Assembly (NCBI GenBank): GCA_007556525.1
Contig: SWJS01000004.1
Location: 62,001 to 126,000, forward strand
Reading direction: 5' to 3'
Length of the DNA: 64,000 bases
Source of the DNA: Lysobacteraceae bacterium CU05-9
GTDB taxonomy: Bacteria; Pseudomonadota; Gammaproteobacteria; Xanthomonadales; Xanthomonadaceae
Shown: positions 48,735 to 55,635 of the stretch, in pieces
Numbering within the stretch: the stretch's first letter is position 1
Layout of the letters: every line of letters starts with the position of its first letter
The notes under the pieces: model-generated
What the model was told of the DNA's origin: nothing
The model's database searches: none
Seen by the model: only the letters and a program-made list of their open reading frames with translations
Made by a program: the position numbers and the translations under genes

Positions 48735-49026
48735 TCGACACCTTTTTCTCCGATGGTTTGAACATTTCGAGCATGCGTTCGGTGACAACGTAACCGCCGG
48801 CTGCGTTGCCCGCTCCGAGCACGACTGCGACGAAGCCGATGATGCGTTCGAGGTTCGTGTCCGCGTGACCGAGCACGTAGATCGCGCCGATCAGCACGAT
48901 GCCGTGAATGAAGTTCGATCCGGACATCAATGGCGTGTGCAAAATCACCGGCACCCGCGAAATGATTTCGTTGCCGGTGAATGCGGCGAGCATGAAAATG
49001 TAAAGCACCAAAATAAACTCAATCAT
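48727..49026 (-). CDS. pntAB: NAD(P) transhydrogenase alpha subunit, membrane part
   Basis: 99 residues with three to four helices: IEFILVLYIFMLAAFTGNEIISRVPVILHTPLMSGSNFIHGIVLIG is the signature of the small membrane segment found fused to PntA in E. coli and separate in many other bacteria. It starts within the pntAA stop (ATGA). Part of the proton channel. Confidence 0.93.
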   Translation of the reverse strand: MIEFILVLYIFMLAAFTGNEIISRVPVILHTPLMSGSNFIHGIVLIGAIYVLGHADTNLERIIGFVAVVLGAGNAAGGYVVTERMLEMFKPSEKKVSND

Positions 49027-50159
49027 TGCGATGCTCCCTCAATGCGTTCGCGTGTCGGTTCGTGGAGAATTTTGCCGTCGTGAGTGACGCAAGTTTTCGC
49101 GATCAACTCGTCCTCCCAATCCAACGTCAGCGCTCCATCGTTGAGGCTGAGTTCGAGGAAGTTGTATAGATTTTTGGAGTACATTTCGCTCGCATGAATC
49201 GGCGTCGAAGCCGCGAGATTCACTGGACCCATGATCGTCACGCCGTTGTCCGTCACCACGGTCTCGCCGGCTCGAGTCAACTCGCAATTACCACCCGTTT
49301 CCGCGGCAATATCAACAATCACTGAGCCCGCCTTCATGCCACCGACCATGTCCGCCGTAATGATCACCGGCGCTTTGCGCCCAGGCACCGCAGCCGTCGT
49401 CACGATGACATCCACGCCCTTGATGTGTTCCGCCAAAGCTTGTTGCTGTTGCGCGCGTTCTTCCGCAGTCAACTCACGCGCATAACCGCCGGTGCCCGCC
49501 GCGCTCACACCGAGCTCAACATATTTCGCACCGAGCGATTGAATCTGTTCCTTGGTCTCGGGTCTGACGTCAAAACCTTCAACCTGCCCGCCTAACCTGC
49601 GCGCCGTTGCAATCGCCTGCAAACCCGCGACACCGGCACCAACGATCAACACCTTCGACGGACGAATCGTCCCCGCCGCAGTGGTCAACATCGGGAAAAA
49701 CTTCGGACTCGCCTCCGCCGCAATCAGCACCGCCTTGTACCCGGCGACACTCGCCTGCGAAGACAGCACATCCATCGATTGCGCACGAGTCGTCCGCGGC
49801 AGCAACTCCATCGCAAACGAAGTAATGTTGCGATCCCTCAGCGCACGGATCCGTTCGTCATCCAAATGCGGTTGCAAAAACCCAACCGTCACACTCCCCG
49901 GCTTCAACTGCCGAATCTCATCCATCGACGGGGGTTGCACCGTCAGCAGCACATCCGACGACGCCAGCGCCACTCCCGCCGACTCCGCAAACTCCGCGTT
50001 CGCATATGCTTGATCGGGAAAACTCGCCGCCGCCCCCGCACCATGCTCGAGCAACATGGAGGCACCGCGGGCCTGGAGCTTTTTCGCCACATCCGGCGTC
50101 AGCGCAACGCGCTTCTCACCCGGCACCGTCTCACGCAACACACTTACCGTAATTGCCAT
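49023..50159 (-). CDS. pntAA: NAD(P) transhydrogenase alpha subunit, NAD-binding part
   Basis: 378 residues from the ATG at 50159 (MAITVSVLRETVPGEKRVALTPD). Soluble domain I: VLIVGAGVAGLQAIATARRLGGQVEGFDVRPE is the NAD site, VDVIVTTAAVPGRKAPVIIT and GSVIVDIAAETGGNCELT follow, and it lacks the membrane segment found in E. coli PntA. First gene of the pnt operon; its upstream gap holds dyad array A. Confidence 0.94.
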   Translation of the reverse strand: MAITVSVLRETVPGEKRVALTPDVAKKLQARGASMLLEHGAGAAASFPDQAYANAEFAESAGVALASSDVLLTVQPPSMDEIRQLKPGSVTVGFLQPHLDDERIRALRDRNITSFAMELLPRTTRAQSMDVLSSQASVAGYKAVLIAAEASPKFFPMLTTAAGTIRPSKVLIVGAGVAGLQAIATARRLGGQVEGFDVRPETKEQIQSLGAKYVELGVSAAGTGGYARELTAEERAQQQQALAEHIKGVDVIVTTAAVPGRKAPVIITADMVGGMKAGSVIVDIAAETGGNCELTRAGETVVTDNGVTIMGPVNLAASTPIHASEMYSKNLYNFLELSLNDGALTLDWEDELIAKTCVTHDGKILHEPTRERIEGASQ

Positions 50160-50267
50160 GCACAACCCGTCAGCTTTAGGACTACCTCAATCCTAACTGA
50201 AACGGGGCTCGCGGCGGAACCCATGTGTTTGTGGCGACGCCGCGACCGCTGCGCTCAATTCTTCCGA

Positions 50268-50380
50268 TTTTACATTTGTGACAAAACGATGCGTTTTTCA
50301 CCGTTTCGGTGCCATTTCGGTGGCGATTTGGTGGCGTTTCGCAACCAAACTGCATCAGATTGACACGATTGTGTCACCAC
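50268..50380. repeat. Composite intergenic block A with two ACA-NN-TGT dyads
   Basis: A dyad core ACATTTGT (50272-50279) followed by ACAAAACG, the hairpin CACCGTTTCGGTG, GTTTCGCAACCAAACTGCAT, and the dyad TGACACGATTGTGTCA (50361-50376), centres 93 bp apart. The same order of elements recurs at 53467-53567 and 58247-58357 with few changes, so this is a dispersed repeat of about 110 bp. Confidence 0.8.
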
Positions 50381-50437
50381 CAAAAAAAAACGCAGCGCCT
50401 TCACCCCATCGATCGACATCCGCCATGAGGCAATCAC

Positions 50438-50467
50438 AAAAAAATGAAGGGCCCCAATCGGAGCCCC
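50438..50467 (-). terminator. Rho-independent terminator after the M16 operon
   Basis: Minus strand: GGGCTCC, loop GATT, GGGGCCC (seven pairs with one G-U), then TTCATTTTTTTG. It lies 26 bp beyond the M16 stop codon. Confidence 0.8.
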
Positions 50468-50469
50468 GC

Positions 50470-50497
50470 ATTTCAGATTTCAGATTTCAGATTTACT
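50470..50497 (-). repeat. Heptamer repeat ATTTCAG at a stop codon
   Basis: Three perfect ATTTCAG units plus ATTTACT on the + strand. On the minus strand this is TAAATCT followed by GAAATCT units, beginning with the TAA of the M16 gene (50495-50493). Confidence 0.85.
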
Positions 50498-51905
50498 TCG
50501 TAACGAAGTCACCGAACTCTTTAAGTTGAGGACCGACCGCCTTGGAATCACCGACGACGATGATGGACATTTTGGAAGGGTCCCAATACTTGCGCGCCAT
50601 CGCCTGCACTTGATCGGCGGTTACGGCACGGATTTTTGGCACATAATCCCCGAACGCTTCGGACGTTTGACCACGCAGCCAGTAATTCGCCAACGAACTC
50701 GCGACCGCCGACTGCATTTGATTCGTGATCAAGTAACCGCCCGCGACGTAACGCTTCGTGTCGGTCAACTCGGTCGCCGGCACCGGCTCATTCGCAAGAC
50801 GATTGAATTCGTTGAAAAACTCCTTTACCGACGCGCCCGTCACCTCATTGCGAACTTGTGCACCGGCTTGCACGCGACCGCCATGACGGAACGCACCCAA
50901 CGCCGCACTTGCACCGTATGTGTAACCTTTGTCTTCGCGCAAATTCTGATTCACGCGACTCGAGAAGCCGCCACCCAACACCGTCGATGCCAACTGCATC
51001 GGAATGAAATCCGCACTCGTCGCCGCAATCGATGGATAGCCCATCAAAATCGCGGACTGCACACTGCCATCACGTTGCAAAATCGATTTGGTAATTGGCA
51101 TGCTTGACGGCGAATCCGGCACGGAAACTGCTGGACCACCTGCATTTTTCCAATCGCCGAAGTGTTTCTGCGCCAACGCAAATCCCTGCTCCGGCGTCAC
51201 ACGACCGGTGATCACCAACAAGCCATGATCCGGACGGAAACGACGTGCATACTCCGATTGCAACGCTGCACGGGTTACCGCATTGATCGATGCTTCGGTC
51301 GGCATTGAACGCGCATAAGGATGATCACCGAAGGTCGCGGCGAGCAACGCACGCGATGCGCGCGAGTTCGGTTGCGCTTCACTGACCTTCAACGCTTGCA
51401 ACGCATTCGCCTTTGCGAGTTTCACTTCGTCTTCCGGGAACGATGGCGCGCGTGCGACTTCCGCCATCAATGCGGCAATCGCATCGCTGTTCGAAGCCAA
51501 CGCATTCGCATACAACGTGATGCCATCATTGCCGGCGCCGGCGCCAACACTGCCACCGAGAGCTTGCGCAGCCTCCGCGATACCTTTCGAATCACGCTTC
51601 GTTGTGCCCTCGGTCAACATGCCCGCAAGCACCGTTGCAAACCCATTCGCACCCACTCCGTCCGCCGCGAACCCGGCGTCCTTCAATGCCAAAGACATGT
51701 CGACACGTGGAATGCCATTGCGTGGCAAAACCCAGACTTCCAGGCCGTTGGGCAAGGTTTTTTTCGCAATATTAAGTTGTGGCATTGCTTCGTCAGCGCC
51801 GTAGGCCGGCAAATCTTTCGGCAATGCAGCTTGCGGTCCCGCAAATGCAGCACCCGCGAACGACAACGTCAATGCAACGGAAACTGCTTGAGTCAAAATC
51901 TTCAT
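50493..51905 (-). CDS. M16 family metallopeptidase-like protein, non-catalytic partner
   Basis: 470 residues from the ATG at 51905, which has GTGAGG 9 bp upstream and gives a clean signal peptide (LTQAVSVALTLSFAGAAFA). Two M16 domains. The zinc motif HxxEH is replaced (GANGFATVLAGMLTEGT), so it should not bind zinc. The C-terminal R/Y element that completes the active site in trans is present (SRVNQNLREDKGYTYGA). Together with the active subunit encoded just upstream it probably forms a periplasmic heterodimer like the pitrilysin/PqqFG-type pairs. Substrate unknown. Confidence 0.9.
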   Translation of the reverse strand: MKILTQAVSVALTLSFAGAAFAGPQAALPKDLPAYGADEAMPQLNIAKKTLPNGLEVWVLPRNGIPRVDMSLALKDAGFAADGVGANGFATVLAGMLTEGTTKRDSKGIAEAAQALGGSVGAGAGNDGITLYANALASNSDAIAALMAEVARAPSFPEDEVKLAKANALQALKVSEAQPNSRASRALLAATFGDHPYARSMPTEASINAVTRAALQSEYARRFRPDHGLLVITGRVTPEQGFALAQKHFGDWKNAGGPAVSVPDSPSSMPITKSILQRDGSVQSAILMGYPSIAATSADFIPMQLASTVLGGGFSSRVNQNLREDKGYTYGASAALGAFRHGGRVQAGAQVRNEVTGASVKEFFNEFNRLANEPVPATELTDTKRYVAGGYLITNQMQSAVASSLANYWLRGQTSEAFGDYVPKIRAVTADQVQAMARKYWDPSKMSIIVVGDSKAVGPQLKEFGDFVTK

Positions 51906-51916
51906 CGTCTTCATCC

Positions 51917-53308
51917 TCACTTTTTCGCAGGCGCAGCTGGTGCGGCGGCAGATGCATCCGGTACGCGATCAATGATCGTGCGGTTCGGTGCAGTCAAATA
52001 CTTGCGGGCAACACGTTGCACATCCGCAGACGTCACCTCTTCAATCCAACCGGGAATTTGATTCACGACATTGGCATCACCCCATAGCGTTTGCAATTTC
52101 GCCAACGTGTCCGCGCGATCGAGAATGTTTTCGTTACCGTTGTTCCAGGATGCGAGCATGGCAGTTTTGACACGTTTCAATTCCGCTGCCGAAACGCCTT
52201 CCTTCGCAATGCGTGCAACTTCTTCGTCAACCGACTTGATCACGCCATCCGCATTCGAGCCCGGCTTATAGATCGCAAACAACGTAAACAACGTCGGACC
52301 GTCATAAGTCCACGGATCTGTGAGACCGTACAAAGACTCTATATTCAGGACGTTTTGGCGACCTTTCACCATGCCTTGATACAGTCGCGATGCATCGCCA
52401 CCCGCGAGCACTTCACCGAGCACCGCAAACGGCGCTTGATCCTTGCTGCCACGATCCGGAATCTTCCACGCCATCGCCAACGCAGGCGCCTTCGCCAAAG
52501 CATCCTTCTGGACGATGCGCTTCTCCTTCGTGTTCAAGCCTTCCGTGAAGTCACCCGGCTTCGGTGTCGGACGCGCAGGAATACTGCCAAAATACTTCTC
52601 CGCCAACGCAAACCCTTCGCTCGCGGTCACGTTACCCGCAATTGCGATGACCGCATTGTTCGGTCCATAAAATTGTCTGTGGAATTCCTTGACGTCATCC
52701 AGCGAGGCATTTTCGAGATCTTCAAAACTGCCGTAACCATCGTGGTTGTTTTCCCATTTCTGGAACGCTTGCTGGCCGATGTCGATCCACATGAAGCCGC
52801 CGTAAGGTTGATTCTTCACGTTAACGCGGATCTCTTCCTTCACGACGTCCTGTTGGTTCTTGAGCGTGCTCGGATTGAAATCCAGTTCACGCATGCGATC
52901 GGCTTCCAGCCACAAAATCGGCTCCAACGCAGACCTCGGCGCCACTTCAATGTAGTTCGTGAAGTCCGGTCGCGTCGAGCCATTGTTGCGTCCACCACCA
53001 CCGGTAATCACGCGATCAAAAACCCCTTCCGGCGCATTCTTCGATCCTTCAAACATCAGGTGTTCGAACAAGTGCGCGAATCCGGTGCGGTTTTTCGGCT
53101 CGAGCCGCATCCCGACGTGGTACACGACACTCACGCCAACCGTCGGCGTCGACTTGTCTTCGGAGACAACGACCGTCAATCCGTTGCTGAGTTTCTTGGT
53201 AGCCACCGGGATTTTCCAGGTATCCGCCGCCATCGCAGCACCCGCCGCCGTCATCATCACCGCCGCGGCCATCAAGCCGAGCGCCGTGCGTCGAAGTCCA
53301 GATTTCAT
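51917..53308 (-). CDS. M16 family zinc metallopeptidase, catalytic subunit
   Basis: 463 residues from the ATG at 53308 (GAGG 5 bp upstream), chosen because MKSGLRRTALGLMAAAVMMTAAGAAMA is a good signal peptide. The zinc-binding inverted motif HLFEH lies at 79-83 (GFAHLFEHLMFEGSKNAPEG), with a following Glu region EADRMRE. Periplasmic peptidase that likely degrades small peptides. Its stop is 11 bp before the start of the partner gene, so the two are co-expressed. Array B lies upstream of it. Confidence 0.92.
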   Translation of the reverse strand: MKSGLRRTALGLMAAAVMMTAAGAAMAADTWKIPVATKKLSNGLTVVVSEDKSTPTVGVSVVYHVGMRLEPKNRTGFAHLFEHLMFEGSKNAPEGVFDRVITGGGGRNNGSTRPDFTNYIEVAPRSALEPILWLEADRMRELDFNPSTLKNQQDVVKEEIRVNVKNQPYGGFMWIDIGQQAFQKWENNHDGYGSFEDLENASLDDVKEFHRQFYGPNNAVIAIAGNVTASEGFALAEKYFGSIPARPTPKPGDFTEGLNTKEKRIVQKDALAKAPALAMAWKIPDRGSKDQAPFAVLGEVLAGGDASRLYQGMVKGRQNVLNIESLYGLTDPWTYDGPTLFTLFAIYKPGSNADGVIKSVDEEVARIAKEGVSAAELKRVKTAMLASWNNGNENILDRADTLAKLQTLWGDANVVNQIPGWIEEVTSADVQRVARKYLTAPNRTIIDRVPDASAAAPAAPAKK

Positions 53309-53466
53309 ACTCGCCTCATACGTTTCCGTGGACATTCAGCATACTGCCACTGTACGGCTCCAGCAGCGTGCCAATAGTCACGGCATCTTTTGCGGCGCGC
53401 TACATCGTTCGCCTCTATTCGCCTTGTTACGTTTGCGGCGCGGCGCGTTGTTCGACTTTATTCGCC

Positions 53467-53723
53467 TGTTACGTTTGTAACAAAACGATGCATTTTTCAC
53501 CGTTTTGGTGTCATTTCGGTGGCGTTTCGCAACCAAACTGCATCAGATTGACACAATTGTGTCACCACGCGCCGTGTGTTTCATTCGAGGGCGGACACAA
53601 ATGTAGCCATTGGACACACTTGTGGCCACGCGCACAGAAACATTTGTTGCTGACAGAAACATTTGTGACGGCATAGACGATCACGCCGCGCCGGGATGGC
53701 TTCCGGCGGTTACAAATGTGTCC
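53467..53723. repeat. Dyad array B (seven ACA-NN-TGT dyads)
   Basis: Dyads at 53467-53482 (TGTTACGTTTGTAACA), 53549-53564 (TGACACAATTGTGTCA, perfect), 53593-53608, 53612-53627 (GGACACACTTGTGGCC), 53635-53652 (CAGAAACATTTGTTGCTG), 53654-53671 and 53708-53723. The first two bracket the same ~100-bp composite seen in A and C. Centres of copies three to six are spaced 19, 24 and 19 bp. The array ends 15 bp before the fabH terminator. Confidence 0.85.
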
Positions 53724-53737
53724 GCACGCGCGCGCAC

Positions 53738-53762
53738 AAAAAAGGCGCCGCATGGGCGCCTC
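53738..53762 (-). terminator. Rho-independent terminator after fabH
   Basis: Minus strand: GGCGCC, loop CATGC, GGCGCC, then TTTTTTG. It lies 7 bp beyond the fabH stop and closes the yceD-rpmF-fabH transcript. Confidence 0.9.
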
Positions 53763-53768
53763 AAGAAA

Positions 53769-54761
53769 TCAGTAGCGTAGTAACGCGGAGCCCCACGTGA
53801 AACCGCCGCCGAACGCCTCGAGCAGCAAGAGCTGACCGCGAGCGACGCGACCCGAGCGGACCGCTTCGTCCAGCGCCAGAGGCACCGAACCGGACGACGT
53901 GTTGCCGTGCTTGTCGACGGTCACGACGACGTGATCCATCGGCATGTGCAGACGCTTCGCCGTCGCTTCAATGATGCGCAAGTTGGCTTGATGCGGAATC
54001 AGCCAATCGATTTCCGAACGGTCGATGCCGTTGGCTTCCAACGCTTCCTCGACGACCGAGTCCAGCGCCTTGACTGCGTGTTTGAAGACTTCGTTGCCAG
54101 CCATTTTGACAACGACACCCGCACGGTCTTCACCAGGCAAAAAGCCCTTCGACACACCGACCGGGTTATGCAACAGATCGCCCTTCGAGCCATCCGCGTG
54201 CATATGCGTCGACAAAATACCCGTCTCTGAGTCCGCCTTCAGCACCACCGCGCCTGCGCCGTCGCCGAAGAGAACCGCAGTCGTGCGATCCGTCCAGTCG
54301 AGCATGCGGGTCAGGGTTTCCGCCCCGATGACCAACGCGTTGCGCACCGAACCCGAGCGGATGAACTTGTCCGCGACGGTCAGTGCGTAGATGAAGCCGG
54401 AGCAAGCCGCGTTCACGTCGAAAGCCGGACACCCTGCGACGCCCAGCTTCGATTGAACGATCGTTGCGGTTGAAGGGAAAATCACATCCGGTGTCGTCGT
54501 GCCCACGATAATCAATTCGATTTCGTCGGCGGACATGCCCGCAGCATCCAAAGCGCGCTTGGCGGCTTCGAGTGCGAGATCAGAGGTGCACTCCCCTTCG
54601 GCGGCAACGTGACGTTGACGGATGCCCGTTCGCGCAGCGATCCACTCGTCACTGGTGTCGATGGTCTTCGCGAGATCATCGTTCGTGACAATGCGTTCCG
54701 GCAGATAGCTGCCGGTGCCTGCGATTCGCGCAAAAATCGGTGCGCCCGTCATCGGTTGCAT
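53769..54761 (-). CDS. fabH: 3-oxoacyl-ACP synthase III
   Basis: 330 residues. Starts fatty-acid synthesis by condensing acetyl-CoA with malonyl-ACP. Catalytic Cys in [14 protein letters not shown], His in [14 protein letters not shown], Asn in [18 protein letters not shown]. It is 6 bp downstream of rpmF, so plsX, which lies between them in E. coli, is absent. Followed by a terminator instead of fabD. Confidence 0.96.
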   Translation of the reverse strand: MQPMTGAPIFARIAGTGSYLPERIVTNDDLAKTIDTSDEWIAARTGIRQRHVAAEGECTSDLALEAAKRALDAAGMSADEIELIIVGTTTPDVIFPSTATIVQSKLGVAGCPAFDVNAACSGFIYALTVADKFIRSGSVRNALVIGAETLTRMLDWTDRTTAVLFGDGAGAVVLKADSETGILSTHMHADGSKGDLLHNPVGVSKGFLPGEDRAGVVVKMAGNEVFKHAVKALDSVVEEALEANGIDRSEIDWLIPHQANLRIIEATAKRLHMPMDHVVVTVDKHGNTSSGSVPLALDEAVRSGRVARGQLLLLEAFGGGFTWGSALLRY

Positions 54762-54767
54762 TCCGAA

Positions 54768-54962
54768 TTACTCGGAGTCGACAACCTTGGTCTTAACGTC
54801 AATCACTTTCTTGCCGCGGTAAAAACCGTCAGCCGTCACGTGATGGCGGATATGCGTTTCACCCGTGGTTGGGTCGGTTGCCAATTGCTTCGCCGACAAC
54901 GAGTCGTGTGCGCGACGCATGCCACGCTTCGAAGGGGTAACGCGGGACTTTTGAACAGCCAT
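54768..54962 (-). CDS. rpmF: 50S ribosomal protein L32
   Basis: 64 residues: [20 protein letters not shown], then [24 protein letters not shown]. Small basic large-subunit protein. The Cys pairs of zinc-binding L32 forms are absent, as usual in gammaproteobacteria. A heptamer repeat ends right at its ATG. Confidence 0.97.
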   Translation of the reverse strand: MAVQKSRVTPSKRGMRRAHDSLSAKQLATDPTTGETHIRHHVTADGFYRGKKVIDVKTKVVDSE

Positions 54963-54967
54963 CTCTC

Positions 54968-55002
54968 TAAAACCTCAAATCTAAAATCTAAAATCAAAAA
55001 CG
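54968..55002 (-). repeat. Heptamer repeat in the rpmF leader
   Basis: Five 7-mers on the + strand (TAAAACC, TCAAATC, TAAAATC twice, AAAAACG). The array lies in the 83-bp yceD-rpmF gap and finishes 6 bp before the rpmF start, so it overlaps the ribosome-binding area. Confidence 0.8.
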
Positions 55003-55045
55003 TGACCCGCAAATTACGAATCACCCAATACTCACTTGTCTAACT

Positions 55046-55573
55046 CTAACTCGTACTACCCTTGAGTTTGCTCAAGGCCGCAAAGGGTGAAGCGGCAGCA
55101 ACTTCGTCGTCCGAAGCACCCCACTCCTGCTCCATCGCTTCCGTCCCTGGCGCAACGGGCACCAGCGGAACAGCCATGATCAACTCGTCTTCCACCAAAT
55201 CCATCGGTCGAATTTTGCCATCCTTTGGAACCAAAATCGGCTCATAACCCGGTGGCAATGCCGCTTCATCCGCCTCGTCCGTGATCAGACCCAGCGTTTG
55301 CTCGATGGACACTTCATGTTCGAAACGCTGCAACGACCGCTGGCAAACCAGTGGCAATGCGGCTTGAACAGAAATCTGCACCGACGGCACTTGCAATTCA
55401 TCCGTCCCGAATTCCACGCGATACGTCACGTTCCCTTCGGTATCGGTCAAAAGATCCGCCAGCCTCTTCAGCGAAGCCAGGGGCGCTTGACCCTCGAATT
55501 GGCGTCGACCCGAAACCAGTTTCCAGACGTCAAACGCGTCGAAATCAGCAGAAACGGCCTTGGAGTCAGACAT
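55046..55573 (-). CDS. yceD: YceD/DUF177 protein (23S rRNA accumulation protein)
   Basis: 175 residues from the ATG at 55573 (MSDSKAVSADFDA); the frame continues upstream to 55612 but crosses the promoter -10. Features: GRRQFEGQAPLASLKRLADLL at the N-terminus and the conserved LPLVCQRSLQRFEHEV strand; the tail is acidic with DLVEDELIMAVPLVP. Family members are encoded next to rpmF and needed for normal 23S rRNA levels in several bacteria. The stop begins a hexamer repeat like those at the ispG and efflux-channel stops. Confidence 0.9.
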   Translation of the reverse strand: MSDSKAVSADFDAFDVWKLVSGRRQFEGQAPLASLKRLADLLTDTEGNVTYRVEFGTDELQVPSVQISVQAALPLVCQRSLQRFEHEVSIEQTLGLITDEADEAALPPGYEPILVPKDGKIRPMDLVEDELIMAVPLVPVAPGTEAMEQEWGASDDEVAAASPFAALSKLKGSTS

Positions 55574-55582
55574 AAGAGCGAA

Positions 55583-55612
55583 ATTATACGGGGTTTTGGA
55601 GGATTTTGTCAA
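55583..55612 (-). promoter_or_regulatory. Consensus sigma-70 promoter of yceD-rpmF-fabH
   Basis: Minus strand TTGACA (55612-55607), 18 bp, TATAAT (55588-55583): both hexamers match the consensus exactly. The expected start point (about 55574-55577) falls 1-4 bp before the yceD ATG at 55573-55571, which leaves almost no leader. Confidence 0.9.
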
Positions 55613-55635
55613 AGCAAATCAGGGGTTTAGACTGA

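Larger units (their letters stand above)
50160..50492. other. 333-bp gap between the M16 and pnt operons
   Basis: No gene is visible. From left to right the gap holds an unassigned pntAA leader region, the composite dyad block A (50268-50380), an A-run near 50381-50390 and the M16 terminator (50438-50467). The heptamer series ends the gap at the M16 stop codon. No good -35/-10 pair for pnt was found by eye. Confidence 0.6.
53309..53768. other. 460-bp gap with repeats, no gene
   Basis: Between the M16 start and the fabH stop. Contains a 20-bp-class direct repeat with one base missing (CTATTCGCCTTGTTACGTTTG-type at 53415-53435 and 53459-53478), composite block B and dyad array B (53467-53723), and the fabH terminator (53738-53762). 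I see no open frame with coding character. Confidence 0.7.
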
